This document shows, piece by piece, positions 29,193 through 37,500 of a stretch of 64,000 bases of DNA. Within the stretch, counting starts at the first letter, position 1. The number at the start of each line of letters is the position of its first letter. Origin of the DNA: Streptococcus pseudopneumoniae (lineage in GTDB: Bacteria > Bacillota > Bacilli > Lactobacillales > Streptococcaceae); NCBI RefSeq assembly GCF_001073085.1, contig NZ_JVFV01000008.1:56279-120278 (forward strand). Direction: 5' to 3'. A program made the position numbers and the translations under genes. The notes under the pieces were generated by a model. The model made no database searches. It was not told the origin of the DNA and saw nothing but the letters and a program-made list of their open reading frames with translations.

Positions 29193-29876
29193 ATGGAAAC
29201 AATCGATATGATTATTAAATCATCAACTGAATTTTATAACGATTTAAAAGCTGATGAACATGATAGATATCGTTCATGGGAACATTGCTATTCACATTTT
29301 ATGACAGCTCGAAAAGAGAATGATGTGAATCTTGATTACTTGAGTTTACAACTTGCATTTTATTTAGCAAGTTGGGGGATGTATCGAGGTTCTTCATTTC
29401 TATTACAAAAGGATTATAGAGTACATATACCTGTAGTAAGAGAAATCTTAAGCAAAAAATATGATTCTCTAGCAGGAATAGAATGTAAAGATTTTAAAAA
29501 TGAAACTAACCAAAAATTGCTAAAGGAAATTAATGAATTTATTGCTAGTTATTATGATGAAATCAGGCGTGAAGCGAGAGGTTCAGCACTAAAAAACAAC
29601 TTATCAGAAACACTAATCACAAAGATACTGATGGGCACACTCGGTTGTGTTCCGGCATATGATAGATATTTTGTTTCTGGGATAAGATCACGAAAGATTG
29701 CAAGTGGAACCTATAACATTAAATCTATTTTACAACTAGTAGATTTTTATGAAAAAAACATAGAACAGTTAGATTCAGTTCAAAAGAATTTTATTGTTGC
29801 TGATATGCTATATCCTCAAATGAAAATACTTGATATGGGATTTTGGCAGATTGGTTTTGACTTAGATAATAAATAA
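29193..29876 (+). CDS. uncharacterised cytoplasmic protein
   Basis: A 227-residue protein not recognised. It contains RSWEHCYSHFMTARK, YLSLQLAFYLASWGMYRGSS and LITKILMGTLGCVPAYDRYF, a layout I recall only as a hypothetical protein scattered among Firmicutes. There is no signal peptide. I use the ATG preceded by AGGA rather than the TTG seven codons upstream. It is monocistronic with its own promoter. A fixation or defence role is only a guess. Confidence 0.65.
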   Translation: METIDMIIKSSTEFYNDLKADEHDRYRSWEHCYSHFMTARKENDVNLDYLSLQLAFYLASWGMYRGSSFLLQKDYRVHIPVVREILSKKYDSLAGIECKDFKNETNQKLLKEINEFIASYYDEIRREARGSALKNNLSETLITKILMGTLGCVPAYDRYFVSGIRSRKIASGTYNIKSILQLVDFYEKNIEQLDSVQKNFIVADMLYPQMKILDMGFWQIGFDLDNK

Positions 29877-30195
29877 CTATTTACATCTAAATCTGGAGCT
29901 AATTAATGGATTTACTTTTAAATGGTGTGTTTCACCTTACAGAAAAAGTAAAGAACAATAGTAAAAGATAATTTACCGAAAAAGATTTTTGGAATTCATA
30001 GAAAACATCGTAACTATGAATCCGAGGAGATTAGTTTTGATTGATAGTAAATTTTAATTGAATAGATTATTAGCCTTCGGAGTACTATGTGCCACATATT
30101 ATTTTTATAGTTAAGGAAAGGACTATACAGCATTCTATCAAGATATTTTTACATAGATGATATTGCATTTTGTATTATAACAAAGGAGTACTAAC
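29877..30195 (+). other. gene-free stretch with decayed coding fragments
   Basis: About 320 bp without an intact gene. A fragment reading MDLLLNGVFHLTEKVKNNSK at 29906 is followed by several stops. Nothing beyond this can be identified. The last 15 bp hold the AAAGGAG site of the next gene. Confidence 0.4.
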
Positions 30196-30540
30196 ATGCC
30201 GAAATATACCGACGAAGATATTAGAAAATTAAATAAAATCACATTAAAAATTGCTAGTGATTATTTAGGTATAAGTTCACAGGCAGTTGCTATAGGTCTT
30301 AGAAACAATCTTCTTCCAATTGGTTTTGCTATTCATAACGAAGAAAGAGACAGACGTTTTACTGAGAGCTGGTCATATCATATTATCGCCGAAAGAATGA
30401 TTTCATACAATCACGGTAAACTATCAGAGATCCGTGTTGAAAATATTGAAGCCAGTTTAGATAAAATTATAGAGGAATTTAACGGTTTAAAACAAGATTT
30501 ACTTTTTATATTAAGCGAAAATGCAGAAGTGAAGAATTAG
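30196..30540 (+). CDS. small HTH-like protein
   Basis: A 114-residue protein. A helix-turn-helix-like segment, ITLKIASDYLGISSQAVAIGLRN, is followed by SWSYHIIAERMISYNHGKL and a C-terminal coiled region. It resembles small MerR/Xre-like excision or regulatory proteins of integrative elements, but the family is not certain. AAAGGAG precedes the ATG. It could be a remnant regulator of the element behind rlmCD. Confidence 0.55.
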   Translation: MPKYTDEDIRKLNKITLKIASDYLGISSQAVAIGLRNNLLPIGFAIHNEERDRRFTESWSYHIIAERMISYNHGKLSEIRVENIEASLDKIIEEFNGLKQDLLFILSENAEVKN

Positions 30541-30615
30541 AAGTTTTTGAATTTGCGTTTTCGCTTGGTAAATATAAAAACAGTGATGTAAAGTATAAGG
30601 GCAAAGGTGTTTCAA

Positions 30616-31176
30616 ATGAAGATGATAAAGACCTTTTCTAGAGAAGAACTCTATGAAGAAATCTGGGAGATAAGTGCGAAACAAGTTTCGTTGAAATATG
30701 ATTTAAGTTATTCTGACTTACTCAAGAAATGTAAAGAATTTGAAATCCCAATTCCAAAGGATAGTTATTGGTATCGTAAGAATACTGGACAAGACTTAAG
30801 TGAACTTATCGTTCCATTACCACAAAATGATGTAAATGAGGTTCATATTGATAGAAAAAGTTTAAAAAACAGTAGAATTAAAGTTGCTAAACATAAAGAA
30901 GATAGTACGGAAGATAAAAAAGAAGATACTGTTAAACTTGATACAACTAGTATAAGAAGTTCATTATCATTTATAGAGGACGATAAAATAGAGCGTATTA
31001 TTGAAACAGTTTCAAATCTAAACCAGTCTCCAAATAAGAGATTACATAAATCTGTAGCTAATCTAAGGGATAAAATTGCAGAGTGGAATAAGAGGGAAAA
31101 AGCTGCTTCCTATCCTTACTTTGATTCTAGGCACAGATATAAACTATTAATAAATCATTTTACACATTTATTATAA
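30616..31176 (+). CDS. uncharacterised HTH-containing protein, probably truncated
   Basis: A 186-residue protein. The N-terminal TFSREELYEEIWEISAKQVS and KYDLSYSDLLKKCKEFEIP form a helix-turn-helix-like domain followed by PKDSYWYRKNTGQ. I know this module from longer hypothetical proteins. A charged linker and helical end (RYKLLINHFTHLL) close it abruptly. I start at the ATG eight bases after AAAGG. The function is unknown. It lies 75 bp after the small HTH gene and may be co-transcribed. Confidence 0.5.
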   Translation: MKMIKTFSREELYEEIWEISAKQVSLKYDLSYSDLLKKCKEFEIPIPKDSYWYRKNTGQDLSELIVPLPQNDVNEVHIDRKSLKNSRIKVAKHKEDSTEDKKEDTVKLDTTSIRSSLSFIEDDKIERIIETVSNLNQSPNKRLHKSVANLRDKIAEWNKREKAASYPYFDSRHRYKLLINHFTHLL

Positions 31177-31206
31177 ATAGGTCTTTAATAAAAGGCAGTA
31201 TATTAT

Positions 31207-31268
31207 ATACTTTCGTTCTATAATTTAGAAGATTTCTGGCACTATGTTTAGTCACTATCACTGCTTGT
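31207..31268. repeat. solo copy of the direct-repeat element
   Basis: ATACTTTCGTTCT, then TAGAAG, then GCACTATGTTTAG ... TATCACTGCTTGT. The left flank matches 33759-33790 and the right part matches the repeat at 33874-33903, but the hairpin between is missing. This is what a deletion between two direct repeats would leave. The rest of the gap (31177-31448) holds only the next promoter. Confidence 0.6.
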
Positions 31269-31405
31269 TAAATTCTAAAATCTTTCTATAAATCAAAATA
31301 GTAAGATTTTATGAAAATAAAATTTTTATTGTTCAGGAGAAATTAGTATCAAAGTGGTTGTTCGAGTTGAACTTCTTAATGGTTAAGGTCTTTTTGTAGT
31401 TTTAG

Positions 31406-31414
31406 TGGTATAAT
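31406..31414 (+). promoter_or_regulatory. extended -10 promoter of the HEPN operon
   Basis: TGGTATAAT lies 35 bp before the GGGAGG-preceded start codon. The -35 is poor. An upstream ATG at 31422 is too close to this promoter to be the start. Confidence 0.55.
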
Positions 31415-31448
31415 AAACAATATGAATAAGCTGTTTTGGGAGGACGAA

Positions 31449-32519
31449 ATGACTGATAGTATTAAAGTGAAGAAAGTTGAAATAGACTCTAAAAAAATTC
31501 CCTTAGACAGCTCAACAAACGTCTCTGAGAAGATAAAATTGGGACAAAATACTACATCTATTTCTGTTTTGGCTGATACCTTTAGTAACTTTCAAGCAAC
31601 TGTAAATGCTAACATTATTTCAGAATTAATTGCAACTTCAAATGTATTAAGTTCAGCTAAATTAGTAAATTTTGCTAATTTGACGACTCCTTTAGTAAGT
31701 CTGCCTTCATTAATTCAAGTGGAAAAAAGCGCTATTAATGTCATGTCAGAAGTGGTTGCGTCGTACAATAAAACGTTATCAAGTACACACTTGCAAGCAA
31801 TTCAAAACATTGCAGATTCTGCAAAAAATTTAATTGCTAGCTATCAAATTGATTATTCAAAGTTTTTTAGTGGCATCAATGAACTTTTAAAATCACTGCC
31901 TTCGGTTTATACAAAAGAAGAAATTGAGCAGATTATTTCTCGAGTTCAACTGCTGGCAGAAAATGGATGGGTTATTTATTTTCGTGATAGAAATGTTTAT
32001 CAACGTTTACTTGCTGAGGAATGGAATACCTTGGAGGACGAATGGTTAGAGCTGCTTAGGGATAAACTAAAAAATGAGGATTTTATTATTGACTTACAAA
32101 GTTCGCCGTGTTATTCAGCTCCTCTTGTAAAATCAATGGTTGATTGCTACTTTAATCGAAACTTTTATGCAGCATATACTCTGGGAAGTTTGGCAATTGA
32201 TGGTGCACTAAATAGAATTTCAGAAATGACTTCATTAGAGAAAAAAATACCAGTAGGTCACCGAGCGATTAAAGAAATTGATAATATATTTATTGATAAG
32301 TCGTTTAGCGATGTAGGACTGATGCATTGGCTGTATAGTTTCTTCAAAGATACTAATAGATTTACACTTGATGAACCAAATCGACATATGATTAGTCATG
32401 GTCGGTGGGAGAAAGAAATCGAAGAACAAGAGTTTTTGAAGTTATTTAATGCAATGTTGTATATTTGTGATGAGTATGATTATTGGAAAGAAGTTATTGG
32501 TTATGAACAAGACAACTAA
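31449..32519 (+). CDS. HEPN-like protein, first gene of a two-gene operon
   Basis: A 356-residue protein. The N-terminal half is a long helical Ser/Ala/Asn-rich region with no signal peptide. The C-terminal part (from ~215) resembles a HEPN domain. It has a helix with NRNFYAAYTLGSLAIDGALNR and ends in EPNRHMISHGRWEKE, an Rx4H arrangement as in HEPN ribonucleases of Abi and toxin-antitoxin systems. It starts at the ATG after GGGAGGA. The next gene follows after 23 bp with its own GGAGG site. A role as an abortive-infection ribonuclease is inference; no exact family is recognised. Confidence 0.6.
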   Translation: MTDSIKVKKVEIDSKKIPLDSSTNVSEKIKLGQNTTSISVLADTFSNFQATVNANIISELIATSNVLSSAKLVNFANLTTPLVSLPSLIQVEKSAINVMSEVVASYNKTLSSTHLQAIQNIADSAKNLIASYQIDYSKFFSGINELLKSLPSVYTKEEIEQIISRVQLLAENGWVIYFRDRNVYQRLLAEEWNTLEDEWLELLRDKLKNEDFIIDLQSSPCYSAPLVKSMVDCYFNRNFYAAYTLGSLAIDGALNRISEMTSLEKKIPVGHRAIKEIDNIFIDKSFSDVGLMHWLYSFFKDTNRFTLDEPNRHMISHGRWEKEIEEQEFLKLFNAMLYICDEYDYWKEVIGYEQDN

Positions 32520-32542
32520 GTATTTTTGGAGGTTAAACACCT

Positions 32543-33712
32543 ATGCTTGAAATATATCCTTTTATTCAGGAACTAGTTAAGTGTGAAACGACCATACAGA
32601 AAATAGAAGTTTTCAATAGATGGAACCTTCATGAGTGTAGAGTTTTTCTATTTGATGAAGAAAAGTCAAATTTTAGTAATATAGGCAAATCATTTAGCTA
32701 TGGAAAGTTTAATCTGATTGGTTTGGGAGATTACCAAAAAATTTGGGTTATTGATAAAAATACTGTGAATGATAAGGATAATTTCTTACCCGTTGCCAGA
32801 ATTGTCAATTATGACTTAAACATTTTTACCTACATACATGATTTATATAGAGGAAGAAATGTCCCAGATAAGGAGAATTTAATTAAATTTTTACACGAGA
32901 TTAAATCGTTGCGTCTAACAAATAATATTTCAAATGCTTTAATGGAAAGATATACCACCCCAATAAATCGTGAATTATTAGCCAAAATGATTGAAAGTTA
33001 TGTTTATTTTGATAGCACTAATTTTGAAGTATTTCAATCTAATATGCCTCAGACTCTAAAACCAGATAAATATATTTGGATGAAAGAAATCTGGGAAGAT
33101 GCAGAAAACTACCTAAGCAATGATGAGGTGATACAACAGTACGAGGCAGTGTGTTGCTATATATTGAAAGCATTCATTTTGAAAAATACAAAAAATCTTT
33201 CTACAAAAGCTAAAGTCGCTGAGTTTAAACGCTATTGTTTTGAGGATTTATGCGTATTTTTAGAATTGGAAATGACTTTATTAATACTTTTTTTGAAAAA
33301 TGATAGTGCTGTTCAAGAAATATTCAAAAAGTTGCAGCTAGGGGCTAAGAAGTTAATTGATAAAATACATAATACAGCATGGGATATTTTTCATATAAGA
33401 CTATTGGAACAAAGTACTTTATTCAATTGTATTGAAAACTCAGATGTGATTTATCTCCATTATTTCGCAACTGCGGATTCTGGGGTGGCTGAGGTATTAC
33501 GAGTCAATCCGATTAAAATCCTGGTTTATTATAATGAAAAACTTATACCTATACGTCGATATGATGCACTAGATTTCTTCACTCAAGATGAATTAGATTT
33601 TTATACTACTGCAGAAAAAATTACATTACGTGCGACGAAAGTTCAGAGTATTGATTTCTGTTCTATAAAGCAAGGATTGGTCAGTGAGTTAGGGGATTTC
33701 CTTACTAAATAA
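32543..33712 (+). CDS. uncharacterised partner of the HEPN-like protein
   Basis: A 389-residue cytoplasmic protein not recognised. The N-terminal ~100 residues look like a compact alpha/beta domain (FSYGKFNLIGLGDYQKIWVI, then LPVARIVNYDLNIFTYIHDL). A helical centre follows (YEAVCCYILKAFILK, CFEDLCVFLELEMTLLILFL), then a beta-rich end (VAEVLRVNPIKILVYYNEKL). No catalytic motif is obvious. GGAGG lies close before the ATG. Its spacing from the HEPN-like gene says the two are co-expressed, perhaps as effector and regulator or sensor. Confidence 0.6.
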   Translation: MLEIYPFIQELVKCETTIQKIEVFNRWNLHECRVFLFDEEKSNFSNIGKSFSYGKFNLIGLGDYQKIWVIDKNTVNDKDNFLPVARIVNYDLNIFTYIHDLYRGRNVPDKENLIKFLHEIKSLRLTNNISNALMERYTTPINRELLAKMIESYVYFDSTNFEVFQSNMPQTLKPDKYIWMKEIWEDAENYLSNDEVIQQYEAVCCYILKAFILKNTKNLSTKAKVAEFKRYCFEDLCVFLELEMTLLILFLKNDSAVQEIFKKLQLGAKKLIDKIHNTAWDIFHIRLLEQSTLFNCIENSDVIYLHYFATADSGVAEVLRVNPIKILVYYNEKLIPIRRYDALDFFTQDELDFYTTAEKITLRATKVQSIDFCSIKQGLVSELGDFLTK

Positions 33713-33758
33713 ATTTTAATAGTTCCGTTCTATAGTATTATTCCAAAATCACTTTTAC

Positions 33759-33903
33759 ATACTTTCGTTCTTTAATATAGAAGTTTGCTAGCACCACATA
33801 TTGAGGCAGTAAGCTTGTTGGTAAAATGCAGATAATCCTCAAAAGGTTCCCCGAACCTTTTGAGTCCACAAATGCACCATGTTGAGGCGGTATCACTGCT
33901 TGT
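33759..33903. repeat. hairpin/direct-repeat element, copy B
   Basis: Two related ~30-bp direct repeats, GCACCACATATTGAGGCAGT (33791) and GCACCATGTTGAGGCGGTAT (33874), flank a perfect 11-bp hairpin. Its arms are CTCAAAAGGTT and AACCTTTTGAG (33838-33848, 33854-33864). Copy A (26289) has the same layout, and the solo copy (31207) shares the left flank. Confidence 0.7.
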
Positions 33904-34125
33904 ACGAGCTGAGGCATCAGAGAAGTAGAAGCAGACGATCTGCCCATGCGACAAGGTGAGACCGAAGGTCGAGAAGGTGCCCTGAGGTATAGCTGTCGTA
34001 GAGTAAGGAGTTTACGACGAAATGATACGGTAAGTTCGAATCGCTAAATGTGTAGCTTTGCTGATAAAATCTTAAAACCTTTGAACGAAAGGGAATATGA
34101 AAAGCCTTGAATGTAAGGCTTTTTT
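33904..34125 (+). ncRNA. possible structured RNA before the CPBP gene
   Basis: This 220-bp gene-free stretch is richer in G+C than its surroundings and contains several short perfect hairpins. They are GCAGA/TCTGC (33931-33943), GACC/GGTC (33960-33970) and GTCGTA/TACGAC (33995-34018), and the stretch ends in a strong terminator. No convincing frame is present on either strand. No known RNA class is recognised and no promoter could be fixed, so this is tentative. Confidence 0.35.
34100..34125 (+). terminator. terminator upstream of the CPBP gene
   Basis: AAAAGCCTT and AAGGCTTTTT form a 9-bp stem with a six-base loop and T-run. Confidence 0.8.
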
Positions 34126-34221
34126 ATGTTTTTGTGATAGAATATAGGTAGTTATATAGCGAAACTAACTAAGAAGCAGTAAAAAATGTTATTTGTAAAA
34201 TAATCAAGATATGGAGATAAA

Positions 34222-34965
34222 ATGACAGAAATTGATAAAAGGAATTTAAAAAATTATCTTTATATTACATTTGGAATTACTTATATATCTTGGGGGCTTC
34301 TTGCCATCTTTACTCAATCACATATTTTTGGATTAGAAACGATTATAGGTAGAACATTACATATAGTAGGTGCACTTGGACCAGCTATTGCAAGTGGCTT
34401 TTATTTGAAAAGGAATAATATAAAATTTAAACATTTTGTATTTAGTAAGGAAGAAAATAGTAGTATTTATTTTATTATTCATTTGTTAGCAATTTTGATA
34501 CTATTTTCTATTTCTTCCTTAGAATTAAATCAAGTATCCATTTATCTGATGCCACTATTCTTTATTCAATTAATATTTTTTGGTGGTGGACATGAAGAAT
34601 TAGGGTGGAGAGGTATACTACAACCCTTACTTGATAAAAAATATACATATTGGCAATCTAATTTGATTGTAGGATCAATTTGGGGGATTTGGCATCTGCC
34701 TTTATGGTTTATAGTAGGAGAAAGTCATCAAGGATTTCCTTTTATTTTATTTTTTATATATACGTTATTTTTAAGTTTTGTTTTAGGGCTTCTTTACCGT
34801 CAAACGAAATCTGTGGGGTATTGTATTTTATTTCATGCGTTCGCAAATTTGTTAAATCTCTATTTTGTGTTGAAGATTAATCTTACTTTTATTATCATTT
34901 TTATAGCTTATTTAATTTATACAATATTAGCAAGTAATAGAATTAGTAAGGAAAAAATATCTTGA
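34222..34965 (+). CDS. CPBP-family intramembrane metalloprotease
   Basis: A 247-residue multi-pass membrane protein of the Abi/CAAX family. The conserved motifs are HEELGWRG (Glu125, Glu126, Arg130), WGIWHLPLW (His158) and FHAFAN (~205). Relatives process prenylated or bacteriocin peptides, or give self-immunity to bacteriocins. No bacteriocin gene is seen here. GGAG lies before the ATG. A decayed copy of its 3' end is at 26011. It is followed by an alpha/beta hydrolase gene after 150 bp. Confidence 0.85.
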   Translation: MTEIDKRNLKNYLYITFGITYISWGLLAIFTQSHIFGLETIIGRTLHIVGALGPAIASGFYLKRNNIKFKHFVFSKEENSSIYFIIHLLAILILFSISSLELNQVSIYLMPLFFIQLIFFGGGHEELGWRGILQPLLDKKYTYWQSNLIVGSIWGIWHLPLWFIVGESHQGFPFILFFIYTLFLSFVLGLLYRQTKSVGYCILFHAFANLLNLYFVLKINLTFIIIFIAYLIYTILASNRISKEKIS

Positions 34966-35116
34966 ATTTTAGTACTGGACATACATTATTGAAAGTAATG
35001 ATTGGCTATTTAGAGGATTTTATAGAGAGCTTTCTATTTGAAGAGACATCACTGCTTGTTTAAACTGATTGGACAAGGATGTATCTATTGAAAGTCTCAC
35101 AGTAAGGAGTTTAAAT

Positions 35117-35923
35117 ATGAAATTCCATGAATTTGGTGATAAGAATTTGCCTCCTATCTTACTGATACATGGCGGTGGCAGTTCTTGGTGGAATTATCTT
35201 CGTCAAGCACGGATATTATCAAAAGACTACCGTGTTATTCTACCCACTTTGAATGGCCACGGCGAAGAATATCAACTCGATTATGTTTCTACGGAAGATT
35301 CTGCTTTGGAGATCCTAGACTATGTCAAAGCAAATTGTGGTGGGAAATTGTTTGCGCTCGGTGGTGTTTCGCTCGGTGGTCAAATTGCCATGGAGCTTTT
35401 GTCATTAGACAGCGAGATAGCTGAGAAGGCCATCATAGACGGAAGCCTCTGTATTTCTCAACCAAGGTTAGCTAAAATCAGCATTTTTCTAGTAGCTCTA
35501 TTTGGTAAACTGATGTTCAGTAAATTTTCTTGCAAACTTCAATTAAGCATGATGAACAAACTCTATCCTAAACTGGCTTATCCAGAGGAAATAAAAGCTT
35601 ATTATTTGGAGGATATGCCAAGGATACCTATCAAAACATTGGTGACCATTTACAAAACCTATATGGGGCGTTACAAGCTGAAGAAGACGATTTCTGCTAG
35701 CAAGACTCAGGTTCTGTATATCTATGGTGAAAAAGAATTGAACTGTGTGAAAGCATCGGCGAAATTATTTCAGCAGCTACATCCTAATACGATCCTGTAT
35801 GAAGCAAAGGGGTATAACCATGGCTATCTATCAGCTTACCTGCCTCAAGAATGGATTGATTTGGTGGTTCCATTTTTAAAGAGTGATTCATCGGAAATGT
35901 GTAATGAATCTGATATGCCATAA
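35117..35923 (+). CDS. alpha/beta hydrolase
   Basis: A 268-residue hydrolase. Motifs are LLIHGGGSSWWNY (oxyanion loop), GHGEE, GGVSLGGQ with nucleophile Ser85, and a late YNHGYLS supplying His. There is no signal peptide. I start at the ATG five bases after AAGGAG, because the earlier in-frame codon lacks a ribosome site. The substrate is unknown. A more distant paralogue lies at 46467. A truncated ADP-ribosylglycohydrolase follows 11 bp later. Confidence 0.82.
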   Translation: MKFHEFGDKNLPPILLIHGGGSSWWNYLRQARILSKDYRVILPTLNGHGEEYQLDYVSTEDSALEILDYVKANCGGKLFALGGVSLGGQIAMELLSLDSEIAEKAIIDGSLCISQPRLAKISIFLVALFGKLMFSKFSCKLQLSMMNKLYPKLAYPEEIKAYYLEDMPRIPIKTLVTIYKTYMGRYKLKKTISASKTQVLYIYGEKELNCVKASAKLFQQLHPNTILYEAKGYNHGYLSAYLPQEWIDLVVPFLKSDSSEMCNESDMP

Positions 35924-35934
35924 GGAGGAAACGG

Positions 35935-36090
35935 ATGCCAGGAGCAATAGTTGGAGACAATGTAGGTTCTGTTTATGAATGGGACAATATTAATACGAAA
36001 TACTTTCCATTATTTCGGGAGGATTGTTTTTTCACAGACGATACGGTTATGACCTGTGCTGTTGCTGGTAAAAACGTTAAAACTTTGTAG
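35935..36090 (+). pseudogene. truncated ADP-ribosylglycohydrolase, second copy
   Basis: A 51-codon fragment reads MPGAIVGDNVGSVYEWDN and FFTDDTVMTCAVA, then GKNVKTL and a stop. It equals the 5' end of the gene at 38166 and retains its AAGGAGGA site. Two changes (IVGDNV for IVGDIV, NTKYF for KTKDF) show drift. A terminator (36103-36129) follows. Confidence 0.85.
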
Positions 36091-36102
36091 AAAAAAATTT
36101 AT

Positions 36103-36129
36103 AAAAGCCTTGTTCTCAAGGCTTTTTGT
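36103..36129 (+). terminator. terminator before the GntR operon
   Basis: AAAAGCCTT and AAGGCTTTTT form a stem; its arms equal those of the terminator at 34100. Confidence 0.8.
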
Positions 36130-36198
36130 TATATTAAAAATTGTAAATGAAAAATGATTATTTTAAACTATAAAATAGTTTCTATTCATTATTAAATC

Positions 36199-36227
36199 TT
36201 GAACTCGTACAACTGTTATGGTATAAT
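36199..36227 (+). promoter_or_regulatory. promoter of the GntR-ABC operon
   Basis: TTGAAC (36199-36204), 17 nt, TATAAT (36222-36227). A 10-bp inverted repeat overlaps and follows it. Confidence 0.8.
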
Positions 36228-36256
36228 ATAAACAGATAAAACAGAGATAACAGTTG
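36210..36256. promoter_or_regulatory. inverted-repeat operator of the GntR regulator
   Basis: CAACTGTTAT (36210-36219) is perfectly repeated in inverse as ATAACAGTTG (36247-36256). The two arms bracket the -10 and start site, as expected for autoregulation by a YtrA-type GntR protein. Confidence 0.65.
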
Positions 36257-36278
36257 GATGATTAGGAGGATATGGAGT

Positions 36279-36659
36279 GTGAATATACAAATTAATAATT
36301 CAAATGATGATCCGATTTATTTGCAGATAAAAAATCAAATAAAAGCTCAGATTATTTCGGGAGAATTAAAGGTTGGCGAGCAATTGCCATCAATCAGATT
36401 TTTAGCAAAAGAACTACGAGTGAGTATGATAACTGCTAAAAGAGCTTTTGATGAACTGGAACTTGATGGTTTCATTAATTCAGTTCAAGGTAAAGGTAAT
36501 TTTGTTGCGGCTCAGAACAAAGAGCTTATTCGTGAGGAATATTTGAAACAAATTGAATCAAAGTTGCAAGATATTGTTGAGCTTTCAGCAATTGCAGGTA
36601 TATCCGATAATGAGTTGGTAGAGATGTTTAGTAGTTACATGGAGGGGAAATATGAGTGA
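36279..36659 (+). CDS. GntR-family regulator, YtrA subfamily
   Basis: A 126-residue repressor. The N-terminal winged helix (PIYLQIKNQIKAQIISGELK, LPSIRFLAKELRVSMITAKR) contains the GntR signature, and a short C-terminal helical dimerisation part is typical of YtrA. I choose GTG at 36279, nine bases after AGGAGG. The ATG at 36258 precedes that site. The gene overlaps the ABC ATPase by 8 bp, so it most likely controls this transporter, a layout known for cell-envelope-stress ABC exporters. Confidence 0.88.
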   Translation: MNIQINNSNDDPIYLQIKNQIKAQIISGELKVGEQLPSIRFLAKELRVSMITAKRAFDELELDGFINSVQGKGNFVAAQNKELIREEYLKQIESKLQDIVELSAIAGISDNELVEMFSSYMEGKYE

Positions 36660-37500
36660 TTATGCTATTGAAATTAAAAACTTAGTTAAAAAGTTTGATG
36701 GCTTTACATTAGGACCGATAGATTTGTCTATTCCTAAAGGGACTATCGTCGGATACATTGGTCAAAACGGAGCAGGTAAAAGTACAACTATAAAATTATT
36801 GTTAGGATTACTTAAGAAAGATTCAGGAGAAATTAAAATTTTAGGTTATGATAATCCTAACAGTATTGAATTGAAAGATAAAATCGGAGTAGTGTTTGAT
36901 GATTTACTAGTACCAGAAGAGATGACACTTGTTGATTTGGAAAAATTTTGTTCCAGGGTTTATTCAAAGTGGGATAGAGATTTTTTTTATCAACTAAAAA
37001 AGAAATTTAATTTATCTGAAAAACAGGCTATTAAAAGTTATTCTCGTGGAATGAGAATGAAATTATCGATGGCAATAGCTTTATCTCATAATGCAGAAAT
37101 TCTTATATTGGATGAAGCTACGAGTGGTTTGGATCCGATAGTTAGGGAAGAAATTTTAGATTTTCTTCTTGACTTTATGCAAGATGAAAATCATACAATT
37201 TTAATATCGTCACATATCCTATCAGATTTAGAGAAGGTGGCAGATTATATTGCTTTTATCAATGATGGTAAAGTTCTTTTTGTTGAACCAAAGGATGAAC
37301 TCAAAGAAAACTATGGCATCTGTACTTTATCTAATGAAGAAGTTGAAAACCTTGATGAGGAAGCTATAATTGGGAGAAGGATACACTCATTTGGACAAGA
37401 GTTACTTGTTAAAAGAAATCTTGTTCCAGATGGAATCAGATTACAAAAACCGTCTATCGAAGATATTATGATATATTTTGTGAAAGGAGATAAAAGGTAA
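36652..37500 (+). CDS. ABC transporter ATP-binding protein (YtrB-like)
   Basis: A 282-residue ATPase with Walker A GQNGAGKST (37-45), signature SYSRGMRMKL in place of LSGGQ, Walker B LILDEATSGLDP, and switch His in LISSHIL. The C-terminal extension is typical of ABC-2 exporters. It overlaps the regulator upstream and the permease downstream, so the three act as one unit. The substrate is probably a peptide or envelope-active compound, by analogy. Confidence 0.9.
   Translation: MSDYAIEIKNLVKKFDGFTLGPIDLSIPKGTIVGYIGQNGAGKSTTIKLLLGLLKKDSGEIKILGYDNPNSIELKDKIGVVFDDLLVPEEMTLVDLEKFCSRVYSKWDRDFFYQLKKKFNLSEKQAIKSYSRGMRMKLSMAIALSHNAEILILDEATSGLDPIVREEILDFLLDFMQDENHTILISSHILSDLEKVADYIAFINDGKVLFVEPKDELKENYGICTLSNEEVENLDEEAIIGRRIHSFGQELLVKRNLVPDGIRLQKPSIEDIMIYFVKGDKR

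Noticed and set aside
26289..33903. Direct repeats as a CRISPR array
   Set aside because: Only two imperfect units per copy, unequal spacers with a palindrome between, and no cas genes.
33738..33954. Minus-strand frames across repeat copy B
   Set aside because: Explained by the repeat element; no ribosome site and no recognisable protein.
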